DNA from: Acetobacter fabarum
Lineage (GTDB): Bacteria; Pseudomonadota; Alphaproteobacteria; Acetobacterales; Acetobacteraceae
Assembly: GCF_011516925.1 (NCBI RefSeq)
Contig: NZ_WOTG01000004.1
Coordinates: forward strand, 90,894-154,893
Length of the DNA stretch: 64,000 nt
Reading direction: 5' to 3'
The first letter of the stretch is position 1. Each line of letters opens with the position of its first letter. The translations under genes and the position numbers were made by a program. Positions 51,130 to 60,314 of this stretch are shown here, piece after piece. The notes below the pieces were generated by a model that saw only the letters and a program-made list of their open reading frames with translations, ran no database searches and was not told the DNA's origin.

Positions 51130-52638
51130 ATGTTGGCCTGGTTTACCGAAAAAGCGCCCTTGAGGCGGAAAATTTCCATCGTCATGGCCTGTTTGCAAGC
51201 CTACATGATTTTACAGATCCTGATGCAGCTTGTCAGTTCCGAACTGGATCTGCCGCTGGCTGTGCAGCGTTATCTGGGGTTGGGTGGTTTTGCTGTCAGT
51301 TCCCTTATGGTGTTTCTGGCCCGCTGGGTGCTTATCAGCCGCGTCGCTGTGCCGTTTGAGACCATTACAGCCCTGACCGAGCGCATTGCCGCAGGCAAGC
51401 TGGATGAAAAAATCCCGTATGTTGACTGGTCGGACTGTGCCGGGCGGCTTGCCAAGGCGCTAACCACCTTCCGCAGCGCGTTGATCAAGCAGCTTGACTT
51501 GCAGAAAATCGCACAGGAAAGTGCCGCCGAACAGCAGCGCCTGAGCGAGCTGGCTCAACAGCGTGCCGTAGACCAGAACGGCATGATTGTGGAACTGGGC
51601 AAGGGGCTGCGCACACTGGCCGACCGTAATCTGGCCTTCCAGTTTACATCCCCCTTTGCCTCGGAGTTTGACGCTCTGCGGCGCGACTTTAACGAGGCTG
51701 TGTCCTCCCTGTCCGAAGCCATGGGCGAAGTGGCTGCGGCCTCTGCCCTTATTCAGGGCGGGTCGATGGAAATTGCAGAAGCCTCGCAGGATTTTGCCCA
51801 GCGGACCGAGCGGCAGGCAGCGGCCATGGGCCAGATGGCGGCCTCTGTGACCAACGTTAAAAACGGTGTGGATGATCAGGCCGAAGCCGCGCAGGAAGCG
51901 CGCGATGCGGCACAGAGTGCCCATGCCGCCGTGCAGCGTTCCACCAAGGTCATGCTGTCGGCCATGTCCGCCATTCAGGAAATTGCAACCTCGTCGGCCA
52001 AAATGTCCGCCATTATCGGGATTATTGACGACATTGCCTTCCAGACCAATCTGCTGGCCCTTAACGCAGGGGTGGAAGCTGCCCGCGCGGGTGATGCAGG
52101 GCGTGGGTTTGCCGTGGTTGCGACCGAAATCCGGGCGCTGGCACAGCGTTCTTCCACTTCCTCGCGCGATATTCGCAGCCTGATCGAGATTTCCACCCGG
52201 CAGGTGACCGAGGGTGTGCGCCTTGTGGAACAGACCGACAAGGAACTCAGGCTGGTGGCCGGGCAGGTGGAAGCCATTACCAGCCATGTGGGCAACATTG
52301 CCAGTGTGGCCCGCGAGCAGGTGGGTAGCCTGGGCGAGGTCAACACCGCCGCAACCCATATTGACGCCACAACCCAGCAGAACGCCGCCATGGTGGAACA
52401 GACCGCAGCGGCTGCCCATAATCTCAAGACCGAGGCTGCTAATCTGGTCAATGTGGTGGGCCACTTTACCCTGCCCGGTTCTGGCCCCGCACTGGCCGGG
52501 CCGGATGGGGGTTCGGCTCGTCCGGCACTGGCCAACCCGGCCAGCACGCCCCGCCGCCCGGCAGCCCTTGGCGCAGGCAAGCCTGCTGCCCCGCGCCAGC
52601 TGGAAAGCAGCATGGCCGGTGGCTGGTCAGACTTCTAG
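51130..52638 (+). CDS. Methyl-accepting chemotaxis protein, paralogue of the 16.7-kb receptor
   Basis: 502 aa. Same design as the receptor at 16663: matching N-terminus (MLxWxxxxAPxRxKI), two hydrophobic helices with a short loop (SSELDLPLAVQRYLG), a HAMP-like segment, and the signalling tip [44 protein letters not shown] Pro/Ala-rich linker ends in AGGWSDF, an xWxxF tail suitable for CheR/CheB tethering. With no periplasmic sensing domain it probably reports a membrane or cytosolic cue. A sigma-28-like promoter precedes it. Confidence 0.93.
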   Translation: MLAWFTEKAPLRRKISIVMACLQAYMILQILMQLVSSELDLPLAVQRYLGLGGFAVSSLMVFLARWVLISRVAVPFETITALTERIAAGKLDEKIPYVDWSDCAGRLAKALTTFRSALIKQLDLQKIAQESAAEQQRLSELAQQRAVDQNGMIVELGKGLRTLADRNLAFQFTSPFASEFDALRRDFNEAVSSLSEAMGEVAAASALIQGGSMEIAEASQDFAQRTERQAAAMGQMAASVTNVKNGVDDQAEAAQEARDAAQSAHAAVQRSTKVMLSAMSAIQEIATSSAKMSAIIGIIDDIAFQTNLLALNAGVEAARAGDAGRGFAVVATEIRALAQRSSTSSRDIRSLIEISTRQVTEGVRLVEQTDKELRLVAGQVEAITSHVGNIASVAREQVGSLGEVNTAATHIDATTQQNAAMVEQTAAAAHNLKTEAANLVNVVGHFTLPGSGPALAGPDGGSARPALANPASTPRRPAALGAGKPAAPRQLESSMAGGWSDF

Positions 52639-52647
52639 GTTCCCTGA

Positions 52648-52712
52648 CCCGCCCTTTATGGGCGGGGATGCGCGTAAAGCAGAGGCCGGGTGCATGTGCG
52701 CCCGGCCTTTTT
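52648..52712 (+). terminator. Terminator region after the second mcp
   Basis: A first stem CCCGCCC (52648-52654) with GGGCGGG (52660-52666), then a second stem AGGCCGGG (52683-52690) with CCCGGCCT (52701-52708) followed by five T (52708-52712). The second is a normal intrinsic terminator. Confidence 0.8.
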
Positions 52713-52946
52713 GCTGTGTGCTTCAGGCATGCTCACGCGAGTGTGTTGGAAACTGGTGCTTGAATAGGCGGGGAATCGATAAAAAATATAGGAAATTTTT
52801 ATAAATACCTGCCAACACTAGGCGTGTGGGTTCCGTTAGGTTGCTCTGGTCACGCTCTAACGCCGGGTGTAGAATGAATGACACACACACGTTGCTGGTT
52901 TTTGCCCCTGCGGGCCGGAAACAGCCGATAAAAATATGGTGCAATC
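52713..52946. other. Leader region of flaF
   Basis: No gene seen. An AT-rich stretch at 52775-52810 (ATAAAAAATATAGG then ATTTTTATAAATAC) and the perfect sigma-28 -10-like octamer GCCGATAA at 52924-52931 make this the promoter region of flaF and the globin receptor. The -35 position (TTTTGCCCC) does not fit the consensus. Confidence 0.4.
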
Positions 52947-53342
52947 ATGATCCATCCCGCAATGCGCGCCTACCAGAATGTGGCAGGGTATTCCCTGACG
53001 GACCGACAGGCCGATGCGACCTGCTTCAGACTGCTGATAGAAGAGTTGGAAACGGCATCCGCCAGTTCTGACCCCTCTGTTCGGCTGAAGGCCCTGACCA
53101 AAAACCAGCGTTTGTGGTCCATGATCATGAAGGCGAATTCGCTGGATGCAGGGGCCACCAATTATGAAGACAGGGAACTGTTTGTAAGGCTTGCCTCTCA
53201 GGCGCAGCGTTATGGCATCCGTGCCATTCTTGATACCAATCTGTCCCTCGCTCCCTTGGTCGGGATTGCAGAAACCGTTCTGGAAGGCTTGGAAACATCC
53301 GCAGGTTCCGGACAGGAGTTCGATACCGACGCCATGCTCTGA
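52947..53342 (+). CDS. flaF: Flagellin synthesis activator FlaF
   Basis: 131 aa. The FlaF pattern is visible: YQNVAGYSLTDRQADATCFRLLIEELETA, then LKALTKNQRLWSMIMKANSLDAGATNYEDRELFVRLASQAQRYGIRAIL. FlaF works with FlbT to control flagellin translation and export in alphaproteobacteria; in Caulobacter flaF, flbT and flagellin genes cluster, but here neither flbT nor a flagellin gene is adjacent. It precedes the globin-coupled receptor by 32 bp, so they may share a transcript. Confidence 0.85.
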   Translation: MIHPAMRAYQNVAGYSLTDRQADATCFRLLIEELETASASSDPSVRLKALTKNQRLWSMIMKANSLDAGATNYEDRELFVRLASQAQRYGIRAILDTNLSLAPLVGIAETVLEGLETSAGSGQEFDTDAML

Positions 53343-53374
53343 ACGGTCGAGGGGCCAAAAAAGGTGGCTCGACT

Positions 53375-54898
53375 ATGGAAAATTCGGACGCGCGGGCTGG
53401 CCATTGGCAGCCTGCCTCAATAGCGGACAGACTGTCTTTTATGGGCATAGAGCGGCGCGAGCGGGATACGCTGGCCAGTATGCGCCCCGATATGGCCGAG
53501 ATTTTGGACGAGAGTCTGTCCGAATTTTATCAACGTGTGCATGATGTACCAGAACTGGCCCGGTTCTTCCCGACCGAGGCCACGACGTCCAAAGCCCGCT
53601 CCCTGCAACAGATGCACTGGGAGACCATTCTATCGGGCAAGTTCGGGCCGGATTATGTAAGTGACGTCACCCGGATCGGCCACGCCCATGCCCGCATAGG
53701 GCTGGAACCACGGTGGTATATTGATGGCTATGCCGTGCTGCTGGATGCCATCTGCCGCCGCCTGATTAAGCAGGGGGTGCGTGGCGGGCGGCGTTTCTCC
53801 CTTGGCCGTGCGGCGGTTGAAGCCGAAATGGGCGAAAAGCTGGGCCAGCAGATCGGGGCTATTCTCAAGGCCGCGTTCCTGGACATGGATCTGGTGATTT
53901 CCACCTACCTTGCACGGCTGGAGGAGGAACGGCAGAAAGCCGCATCCGAACGCTCGGCACTGGAACAGATTGCCCAGGCGCTGGAACGCGTGGCCGAAGG
54001 GGATTTGAGTGCTACACTGGCGCGGGATGTAGCAGAGCGCTCCCCTGTGCTGGCAGCCGCCTTTGCCAAGCTCAAAACCGGCCTGAATGATGTTGTCTCC
54101 GATATTCGTGAGGTTTCTACGCAGGTGGAGGATGCAGCCTCCTCCATCAGCCAGAGCAATGCCCGTATCCTTAGCCAGAACGAGGCGCAGGTTGGCTCCA
54201 TCCACCGGCTGACCAACGCCACCGCTACGCTGGAAGCCTCGCTGGATGATGTATCGGGGCAGACGGTGGCCGCCGAACAGGCGGCACGCAAATGTGTGGA
54301 TGCCGCAGCGCGTGGCAACACCAACATGAATGATGTACGCGCCACCATGGCGGATATTCAAACCGCATGGAAAACCATATCCGATCTGGTTGGTTCCATT
54401 CAGAACATTGCGGCCCAGACCAACTTTCTGGCCCTTAATGCCAATGTGGAGGCCACGCGGGCCGGGGCCATGGGGCGTGGTTTTTCGGTAGTGGCCATGG
54501 CCATCCGGGACCTGTCGGTTAAAACATCCCATGCAGCCCGCCAGATTGCGGCCAGCGCGCAAAAGAACGAAGCCGTGATCCGTAGCGGAGCGGAGGCGGT
54601 TAACCAGATGGTGGAGGACCTGTCCGATATAGGGGCAGGCATTGCAGTGGTGAACAATGCCATTTCCAAGATTAACAAGGAAATGGGCGGTCAGCAGCAA
54701 AGCGTTAAGGGCACACACCGCGAGGCCGCCGCCTTGCGTGACCTGACGGAAAAAACATCGGCCATGAGCGAAAATGCCTCTGCCGACTGCCAGGACCTGA
54801 GCCAGCGCTCGGCCAGAATGGTGGATCTGGTGAGCAACTTTGTGCTCTCCGATTACGGGCAGGGTTACGCGGATGATTACCCGATAGCCGCTGAATAG
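53375..54898 (+). CDS. Globin-coupled chemoreceptor
   Basis: 507 aa, soluble (no transmembrane helix). Residues 15-180 are a protoglobin sensor domain: the proximal haem-ligand His105 is in IGHAHARIGLEPRWYIDGY, the family hallmark, with SEFYQRVHDVPELARFF upstream. A linker leads to the MCP signalling domain with tip IQNIAAQTNFLALNANVEATRAGAMGRGFSVVAMAIRDLSVKT. This class (HemAT; IcpA in Sinorhizobium) mediates aerotaxis or energy taxis by binding oxygen at haem. The C-terminus lacks the xWxxF peptide. It is convergent with flgE and ends at the terminator at 54907-54938. Confidence 0.93.
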   Translation: MENSDARAGHWQPASIADRLSFMGIERRERDTLASMRPDMAEILDESLSEFYQRVHDVPELARFFPTEATTSKARSLQQMHWETILSGKFGPDYVSDVTRIGHAHARIGLEPRWYIDGYAVLLDAICRRLIKQGVRGGRRFSLGRAAVEAEMGEKLGQQIGAILKAAFLDMDLVISTYLARLEEERQKAASERSALEQIAQALERVAEGDLSATLARDVAERSPVLAAAFAKLKTGLNDVVSDIREVSTQVEDAASSISQSNARILSQNEAQVGSIHRLTNATATLEASLDDVSGQTVAAEQAARKCVDAAARGNTNMNDVRATMADIQTAWKTISDLVGSIQNIAAQTNFLALNANVEATRAGAMGRGFSVVAMAIRDLSVKTSHAARQIAASAQKNEAVIRSGAEAVNQMVEDLSDIGAGIAVVNNAISKINKEMGGQQQSVKGTHREAAALRDLTEKTSAMSENASADCQDLSQRSARMVDLVSNFVLSDYGQGYADDYPIAAE

Positions 54899-54906
54899 GC
54901 GGGCAT

Positions 54907-54938
54907 AAAAAAACCGGCCTGCTTTGGGGCAGGCCGGT
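54907..54938 (-). terminator. Terminator between globin receptor and flgE
   Basis: ACCGGCCTGC (54913-54922) pairs with GCAGGCCGGT (54929-54938); A run 54907-54913 is a U run after the stem for the minus strand. It ends flgE transcripts and probably slows plus-strand transcripts too. Confidence 0.85.
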
Positions 54939-54967
54939 GCAAAAGCGCTTTGGGTTAAAAAAGTGGC

Positions 54968-56287
54968 TTACTGCTTCATGGCAATGGTGGCCTGTAGCAG
55001 CTGGTCTGCCGTGGTCACGATTTTGGTGTTGGCGGTGTAAGCTTCCTGCGCAACGATCAGGGCAGACAGGTCGCTTGTCAGGTCAGTGGTGGAAGATTCC
55101 ACATAGCCGACTGTCAGGGAGCCTGTAGCGTTTTCACCCACCAGCCCGGTTTTGGCGCTGCCTGATGCGGCGGTGGCTGTGTAAGCCTGACCATCCTGCG
55201 CCAGCAGGCCGTTGACGTTGGCAAAGTTGCTGAGTGCGACCTTGCCGATCAGCTGCGTGTCCCCGTTGTCGAACGTCGCCATCACAGAGCCATCGCTTTC
55301 AATGCTGGCGCTCTGGTACGTACCGGAGGTCACGCTGTCGCTAACGGCTTTGGGGGTTGTGGAAGAGGTGCTGAGGGACATGCCGCTCGTGCCACCAATG
55401 GTGCCGATGTTGACGTTCACGTTCTGCGTGTTGCCATCGGGGTAGGTGATGGAGATCGGCAGGTTGGCGGCAGCCCCGTTCAGGGTGGAGGTCACGTTGT
55501 TGCCGGAGCTGTCGGTCACGGATTTCAGCGAACCATCGGTGTTGAAGTCCACCGTGTAGGCCGTTGTTGGTGTAACAGACATACCCGTGGTGCTGGACGA
55601 GGCCTGCACAGTCCACTCGGTGGCGGAGGACTGCGTCCACGTCAGGGTGACATCCCCGGTGTTGTCCTTGGGTTTGGCCTGATTATAGGTGCCATCGTAA
55701 ACAGTGGTGTTTGTTGTAACCGCACTTGCACCAGTAACGGAGGACAGGGTGCCCGTTGCCGTAACTGTTGTGGTCTGTGTGGGCCGGAAGGTTACGTTGG
55801 CAACGTTGATCTGGGTTACACTGGATGTGTCCAGCGCGCCGGTCGTGGCGTCCACCATATAGCCATCAAGGTAGTAGCCGCTGGTGTTTTCGAGGTACCC
55901 GTCCTTGTCTTCATAGAATTCACCGTTGCGGGTGTAATACTGTTCAGAAGCAAAGTCGGCACCAGCCGAAGTGACCGCACCGGTCTTTTTGGAGACGTTG
56001 AACAGCCCGTTGCCCGAGATGGACATGGCCAGCCCGTCCGTGCTGGAGGAGGCGGTGCCCTGGGAGTTGACGTGCTGCACGGTTACGGCGGCCACGGAGT
56101 TGGCCACACCCTGTGCGAACGAGCCGGAGGTGGAGCCTGCGCCGGCCACAAAGTCCTGGAACGCGGTGGTGTCGGCCTTGTAGCCAACCGTCTGGCTGTT
56201 GGCGATGTTGTTGCTGAGGTTGGTAAACGCGGTGGACTGAGCGTTAATCCCGCTGACAGCCGTGGTAAGGGAGTTAAAAATAGACAT
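54968..56287 (-). CDS. flgE: Flagellar hook protein FlgE
   Basis: 439 aa. FlgE polymerises into the hook. The N-terminal axial motif SLTTAVSGINAQSTAFTNLSNNIANSQTVGYKADTTAFQDF and the C-terminal DLTSDLSALIVAQEAYTANTKIVTTADQLLQATIAM are typical. DGLAMSISGNGLFNVS and YTRNGEFYEDKDGYLENTSGYYLDGYM are hook core features. Ser/Thr-rich with no Cys. Alone on its strand after flhB (223 bp gap), with its own terminator. Confidence 0.95.
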   Translation of the reverse strand: MSIFNSLTTAVSGINAQSTAFTNLSNNIANSQTVGYKADTTAFQDFVAGAGSTSGSFAQGVANSVAAVTVQHVNSQGTASSSTDGLAMSISGNGLFNVSKKTGAVTSAGADFASEQYYTRNGEFYEDKDGYLENTSGYYLDGYMVDATTGALDTSSVTQINVANVTFRPTQTTTVTATGTLSSVTGASAVTTNTTVYDGTYNQAKPKDNTGDVTLTWTQSSATEWTVQASSSTTGMSVTPTTAYTVDFNTDGSLKSVTDSSGNNVTSTLNGAAANLPISITYPDGNTQNVNVNIGTIGGTSGMSLSTSSTTPKAVSDSVTSGTYQSASIESDGSVMATFDNGDTQLIGKVALSNFANVNGLLAQDGQAYTATAASGSAKTGLVGENATGSLTVGYVESSTTDLTSDLSALIVAQEAYTANTKIVTTADQLLQATIAMKQ

Positions 56288-56510
56288 GTGTCGTCCCTGC
56301 CTTGTGGATGCGCAGTTTTCTTACGCTGGCTGTCTGTGCCGTTCTGGGGCACGCGCATCAGCCACGGGGTTAATGGCGAACAGACTCAAGGGGCTTAAAC
56401 CCGCCCCACCATTATGGCCTGCGCCTAAGTTACCCAACTGAGTAGCATGTAGGGCGTGGAACGCAAGTTTTTCCTGCATGAAAGAACTGTAAACCGCCGT
56501 TTTCGGGCGT

Positions 56511-57632
56511 TTAGCGCCGGAGCCGTGGCGCTTGTTGCGGGGGCTGCTGCACGGGGGGAGGGGCCGCGCGCGCGCCGGGGGTCTTGAGCTTCATGACATA
56601 GGCAATAATGGCGGCTACAGGCTGGAAGTATTCGGCCGGAATTTCCGAATCCAGCGGCAGGGTGTACAGCGCGCGCGCCAGGGGCGGGTTGGGCACAATG
56701 GGTACGCGCGCTTCTTCCGCTGCCTCACGCATACGCGCGGCCAGTTCATCCGTCCCTTTGGCAACAATTTTGGGCGCGCTGTTTATCCCGTTTTCATATT
56801 GCAGGGCCACGGCGTAGTGGGTCGGGTTGGTAATGACCACGGTGGCCTCGTCCCTGACCGCCTGCACCATGCGGCGGCGGCGGCGCATGCGTATCTGCCG
56901 CTGGCGGGCCTTTACTTTGGGGTCCCCGTCCATTTCCTTGGTTTCGTCTTTGATTTCCTGAAAACTCATGCGCAGTTTCTGCAGCCGGTTCCAGCGTGTC
57001 CACACGTCATCGAGCACGGCAATAACGGCCTGCACCACCAGCACCACCAGTGTTGCGTACACAAACCACGAGACAAGTTCGTGCGTAAGGTGCAGCACAC
57101 TCCACCGTTCGGAAACGGGGGCCACGCGCAGGGTTTCCTTGGCGACCCCAAACAGGACGCAGCCAAACACCACCAGCTTGATAAGGCTTTTGGCGGTTTC
57201 TACCAGATTGTTCTTGCTGAACAGGCGCGAGATCCCCTTGGCGGGGGACAGGCGCGTAATGTCGGGCATAATGGCCTTGGGGCGGAACAGGAACCCGCTC
57301 TGGACCACGCCAAAGGCCAGTGTAACCAACACCCCCGTACCCACCAGAGGGGCCGCCAGCCAGACCCCCTCCAGCGATGCCTGAACGGAGGCGCGGTAGA
57401 GGGAGGCACGGTCGAAGGGAATACTGTCAAAATGGGCCATGAGCCCATACATGTGCTTGGTAAAGCGGTAAGCAGACAGGCCGGTGCTGGTGGTAAAAAC
57501 AATCAGGAAGCCGCTCAGGATAATCAGGAGCTGCACCTCGCGCGACTGGGCAATATTGCCTTCCTCACGCGCGGTTTCCAGCCGTTTTCCGGTTGGGGCT
57601 TGGCTCTTTTCGCCTGAACTGTCGTCGGCCAT
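56511..57632 (-). CDS. flhB: Flagellar export switch protein FlhB
   Basis: 373 aa. Four transmembrane helices in the first 210 residues and a cytosolic domain with the autocleavage site NPTH (269-272, TVVITNPTHYAVALQYE). Cleavage lets the export apparatus switch from hook to filament substrates under FliK. PKAIMPDITRLSPAKGISRLFSKNNLVE is the family loop. The C-terminus has a Pro/Gln/Arg-rich tail. It is the last gene of fliE-fliQ-fliR-flhB. Confidence 0.96.
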   Translation of the reverse strand: MADDSSGEKSQAPTGKRLETAREEGNIAQSREVQLLIILSGFLIVFTTSTGLSAYRFTKHMYGLMAHFDSIPFDRASLYRASVQASLEGVWLAAPLVGTGVLVTLAFGVVQSGFLFRPKAIMPDITRLSPAKGISRLFSKNNLVETAKSLIKLVVFGCVLFGVAKETLRVAPVSERWSVLHLTHELVSWFVYATLVVLVVQAVIAVLDDVWTRWNRLQKLRMSFQEIKDETKEMDGDPKVKARQRQIRMRRRRRMVQAVRDEATVVITNPTHYAVALQYENGINSAPKIVAKGTDELAARMREAAEEARVPIVPNPPLARALYTLPLDSEIPAEYFQPVAAIIAYVMKLKTPGARAAPPPVQQPPQQAPRLRR

Positions 57633-57644
57633 GCGCGCTCGCTC

Positions 57645-58457
57645 CTAGTGGTGCGCGGGGGTGGCGCCAATACCGGGCAGGCCCAGCAGCATGTCGCCCG
57701 CACGCTCCTGCCATACACCACTCATGACCTGAATAAGAATGGCCAGCAGCAGCACGCCGCCCAGCAACTGGGCAGGCATGGCCATGGAATAGACCTGAAT
57801 GGACGGCATAAGCCGGTTGAGCACCCCCAGCATGGCAGGCCACAGGGTGCCGATCAGCACAAAAGGGGCCGAAAGCTGGAAGGCCAGCATAAAGGTCTGG
57901 GACGTAACCTGCGTTACGCTGCGCGCCATATCCCCCACCATGGGAACATGGCCGGGAGGGAACACGCTGTAGGAGCCGGTAATGGCAGCCAGCGGCAGCG
58001 CATACAGCCCCGTGGACAGAAAAATAACCGGTACCAGAAAAGAGGCCATATGGCTGATGGCAGTACTGCCGGCACCCAGGTCCGGGTCGGGCTGGAGCAC
58101 GCTGGCAAGGCCGGTAAAAATGGCCACGAACTGCATGGAAATACCCAGTGCAAGCGAGATCAGCCGCGCCAGCCAGCCAATAAAAATACCGTAAAGCAGT
58201 TCGCCCGCAATAATGGCAATGGCGCGGGCTGGCATGTGCAGCGCCTGCCCCGACACGTCCTTGAGTGCGTTCTGCTCAAGCGGCAGAATGGCAACGGTAA
58301 TGCACAGGGCAATCCCTGCGCGGACCACCATGGGGGATGTGCTCTCCCCCAGACCGGGGGAGGCCATGACCAGCGCGCTCACCCGGCACAGCACCAGCAG
58401 GAACGTGGCGGCCAGCACCTGAATGGACCCGCCGGGGAACAGCAGGTAGTCGGTCAT
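57645..58457 (-). CDS. fliR: Flagellar export gate protein FliR
   Basis: 270 aa from ATG 58457. Six transmembrane helices and the FliR motifs VLCRVSALVMASPGLGESTSPMVVRAGIAL, GELLYGIFIGWLARLISLALGISMQFVAIFTGLA and APFVLIGTLWPAMLGVLNRLMPSIQVYSMAMPAQLLGG. It makes the central pore with FliP and FliQ. The open frame upstream of 58457 overlaps fliQ and is not family-like. It lies 12 bp before flhB. Confidence 0.95.
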   Translation of the reverse strand: MTDYLLFPGGSIQVLAATFLLVLCRVSALVMASPGLGESTSPMVVRAGIALCITVAILPLEQNALKDVSGQALHMPARAIAIIAGELLYGIFIGWLARLISLALGISMQFVAIFTGLASVLQPDPDLGAGSTAISHMASFLVPVIFLSTGLYALPLAAITGSYSVFPPGHVPMVGDMARSVTQVTSQTFMLAFQLSAPFVLIGTLWPAMLGVLNRLMPSIQVYSMAMPAQLLGGVLLLAILIQVMSGVWQERAGDMLLGLPGIGATPAHH

Positions 58458-58482
58458 GCCCACGGGGTGGTGTGGGGGCCGG

Positions 58483-58758
58483 TCATGACCCGCCAACCAT
58501 AATGACCTGGTCAAAAATGGTGCGGGCATAGGTGTTCAGGGTCGCGGCCATGTAGGAGCCGGTCAGCAGCAGGGCGGCCATGGCAGCCACAAACTTGGGC
58601 ACGAAGGAGAGCGTGGCTTCGCTCACCTGTGTCATGGCCTGAAAGAGCGATACCAGAACACCCGCCACCAGCGAGGCCAGCAGGGAGGGTGCCCCCAGCT
58701 TGACCGCCACAAACAGTGTCTGGCGCAGAATGTCGTGGATATCGACCGTGTTATGCAT
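58483..58758 (-). CDS. fliQ: Flagellar export gate protein FliQ
   Basis: 91 aa, two transmembrane helices. Motifs ILRQTLFVAVKLGAPSLLASLVAGVLVSLFQAMTQVSEATLSFVPKFVAAMAALLLTGSYM match the family, which is normally about 89 aa. It forms the wrapping ring of the export pore. It lies 10 bp after fliE and 25 bp before fliR. Confidence 0.95.
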   Translation of the reverse strand: MHNTVDIHDILRQTLFVAVKLGAPSLLASLVAGVLVSLFQAMTQVSEATLSFVPKFVAAMAALLLTGSYMAATLNTYARTIFDQVIMVGGS

Positions 58759-58768
58759 GCGATGGGTC

Positions 58769-59107
58769 TTAGATCGACATTTTCATGACGTCCTGGTAGG
58801 CCTGCACCATACGGTCGCGCACGGTGGTTACGGTTTGCAGGGTCAGTTTGGCTTCTTCGACCGAGGTGGCGATATCGCTCATGTTGCCCTTGCCGGACAG
58901 GCCGGTTGCCGTCTGGGTTTCTGCCGTTTTGCCGGTCTGGATGGCGCCTTTGAGGGCGTTGTCCAGCGCGGACGTAAAGCCGGAAACAATATCGGCCCCT
59001 CCGGTGGAACCCGTGCCCTGCCCATCCGTTGTGGACTGCATGCTCTTCTGGGTCTGTCCGTAGGCGTTGAGCGCGTCGAGGCTGCGTGTGGTGATATCGC
59101 TGGTCAT
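58769..59107 (-). CDS. fliE: Flagellar rod/MS-ring junction protein FliE
   Basis: 112 aa. The conserved C-terminal half is present: VEEAKLTLQTVTTVRDRMVQAYQDVMKMSI, which is the FliE/FlgB-like rod motif. FliE joins the export gate to the rod. It is the first gene of the gate operon. flgB and flgC, which usually sit next to fliE, are not adjacent here. Confidence 0.94.
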   Translation of the reverse strand: MTSDITTRSLDALNAYGQTQKSMQSTTDGQGTGSTGGADIVSGFTSALDNALKGAIQTGKTAETQTATGLSGKGNMSDIATSVEEAKLTLQTVTTVRDRMVQAYQDVMKMSI

Positions 59108-59240
59108 TGTGGCCCTGTCTGGCGCGGAGGGGGCATGCCGCCTGCCGCCATGAGAGTGGTCTGGAACGTGGGGCTACTGTAATCCATTTGGCCCCTGCAA
59201 GGCCAGTGGCTTTTACGCCTGCCCGCCCAATCTTTGCGGA

Positions 59241-60038
59241 TTACAGCACGTCCATTTTGGTGGCGGGGGAAATTACGTTAATGCCCCGCGTAACCGGCAG
59301 ACTTGTCTCGCGCGAGGCGGGGGTGGCGCTGTGCGTGCTCATGCGCGCACCAAGGGGGATGAACGCCTGCTCGTTCAGCCTGTAGCCAATGCCCCACTGG
59401 GTTATAAATGGGTCGATAATACCAAAATCGCGCAGTTTCTTGCGGATTTTGCACACCATTACATCAATGATCTTGGCGTGTGGTTCTTCTTGCCCGGCAT
59501 ACAGGTTGTCCAGCAGGGCTTCCTTGCTGAGCACCTGTGTCTTGCGCAGGGTCAGCAGTTCCACCACGTCGTACTCACGCGGGGTTAAGGGGAGCGGGCG
59601 GTCATCTATCAGGACCTGCCTGCGGTCCACGTTGACCACCATACGGCCGACATGCAGGCTCAGGCTGTCATGCCCGCCGGTGCGGCGCACAATGGCGCGC
59701 AGGCGGGCAAGCAGCTCCACCGGCTCTATGGCGGCACTGACGCAGTCATCCGCACCAATGGACAGGGTTTCCGCCACTTCCTGCGGGGTGGACGTGCGCA
59801 CGATCATGATAATCGGGGTGGGAATGCGGGAATTGCGGATATGCCGCAGCAGGCGCGTATCGGGCCGGGCCTGCTGGATAACCGCAATATCGTACTGCGA
59901 GCGGCGCAGGGTTTCCACCACCCCTTCCGGACCGGACATGGTCAGGGACAGCGCCCCCTCCACTGCGGCTTCCGCCAGGCCACGGTATGGGCGGATATCC
60001 CCCTGGGTTGAGGTGTCTCCGATACACAACAGGCGCAT
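59241..60038 (-). CDS. CtrA/FtcR-like OmpR-family regulator with degenerate receiver
   Basis: 265 aa. The C-terminal winged helix closely follows CtrA: LTPREYDVVELLTLRKTQVLSKEALLDNLYAGQEEPHAKIIDVMVCKIRKKL, and GIGYRL. The receiver lacks the phosphoacceptor: where CtrA has LLDLNLPD the sequence reads VIQQARPD (Gln55 at the Asp position), and the N-terminal acidic pocket is GDT instead of EDD. It may therefore act without phosphorylation, as Brucella FtcR and Sinorhizobium Rem act as flagellar regulators. It lies upstream of fliE (133 bp) on the same strand. The Ser/Thr-rich C-terminal 40 residues are extra. Confidence 0.85.
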   Translation of the reverse strand: MRLLCIGDTSTQGDIRPYRGLAEAAVEGALSLTMSGPEGVVETLRRSQYDIAVIQQARPDTRLLRHIRNSRIPTPIIMIVRTSTPQEVAETLSIGADDCVSAAIEPVELLARLRAIVRRTGGHDSLSLHVGRMVVNVDRRQVLIDDRPLPLTPREYDVVELLTLRKTQVLSKEALLDNLYAGQEEPHAKIIDVMVCKIRKKLRDFGIIDPFITQWGIGYRLNEQAFIPLGARMSTHSATPASRETSLPVTRGINVISPATKMDVL

Positions 60039-60314
60039 GTTTTTTTCCGTCTATCGGTTCTGTCGAATGCGTGTGCTTGATGCCGCAGGGAACTGCGGTG
60101 GACCAGCCCTGTCCGGCAGGCCGATGCACGGTGCTGGTCGGGTATTTGGGGTGCATTGGGGGCTGCGCAAGGGCAGACTCCAAAAAACACCTTGGCTAAG
60201 GCATGGCCATCCCATAATCTGAGCGCAAGATTTTTTCTTCCGGTTTGCATGCGGCGCTGCGGTGCGGCATACCGGCTTTGTGTTTCCTGTAAGCCCTGAA
60301 GAGGTTCCATACAC

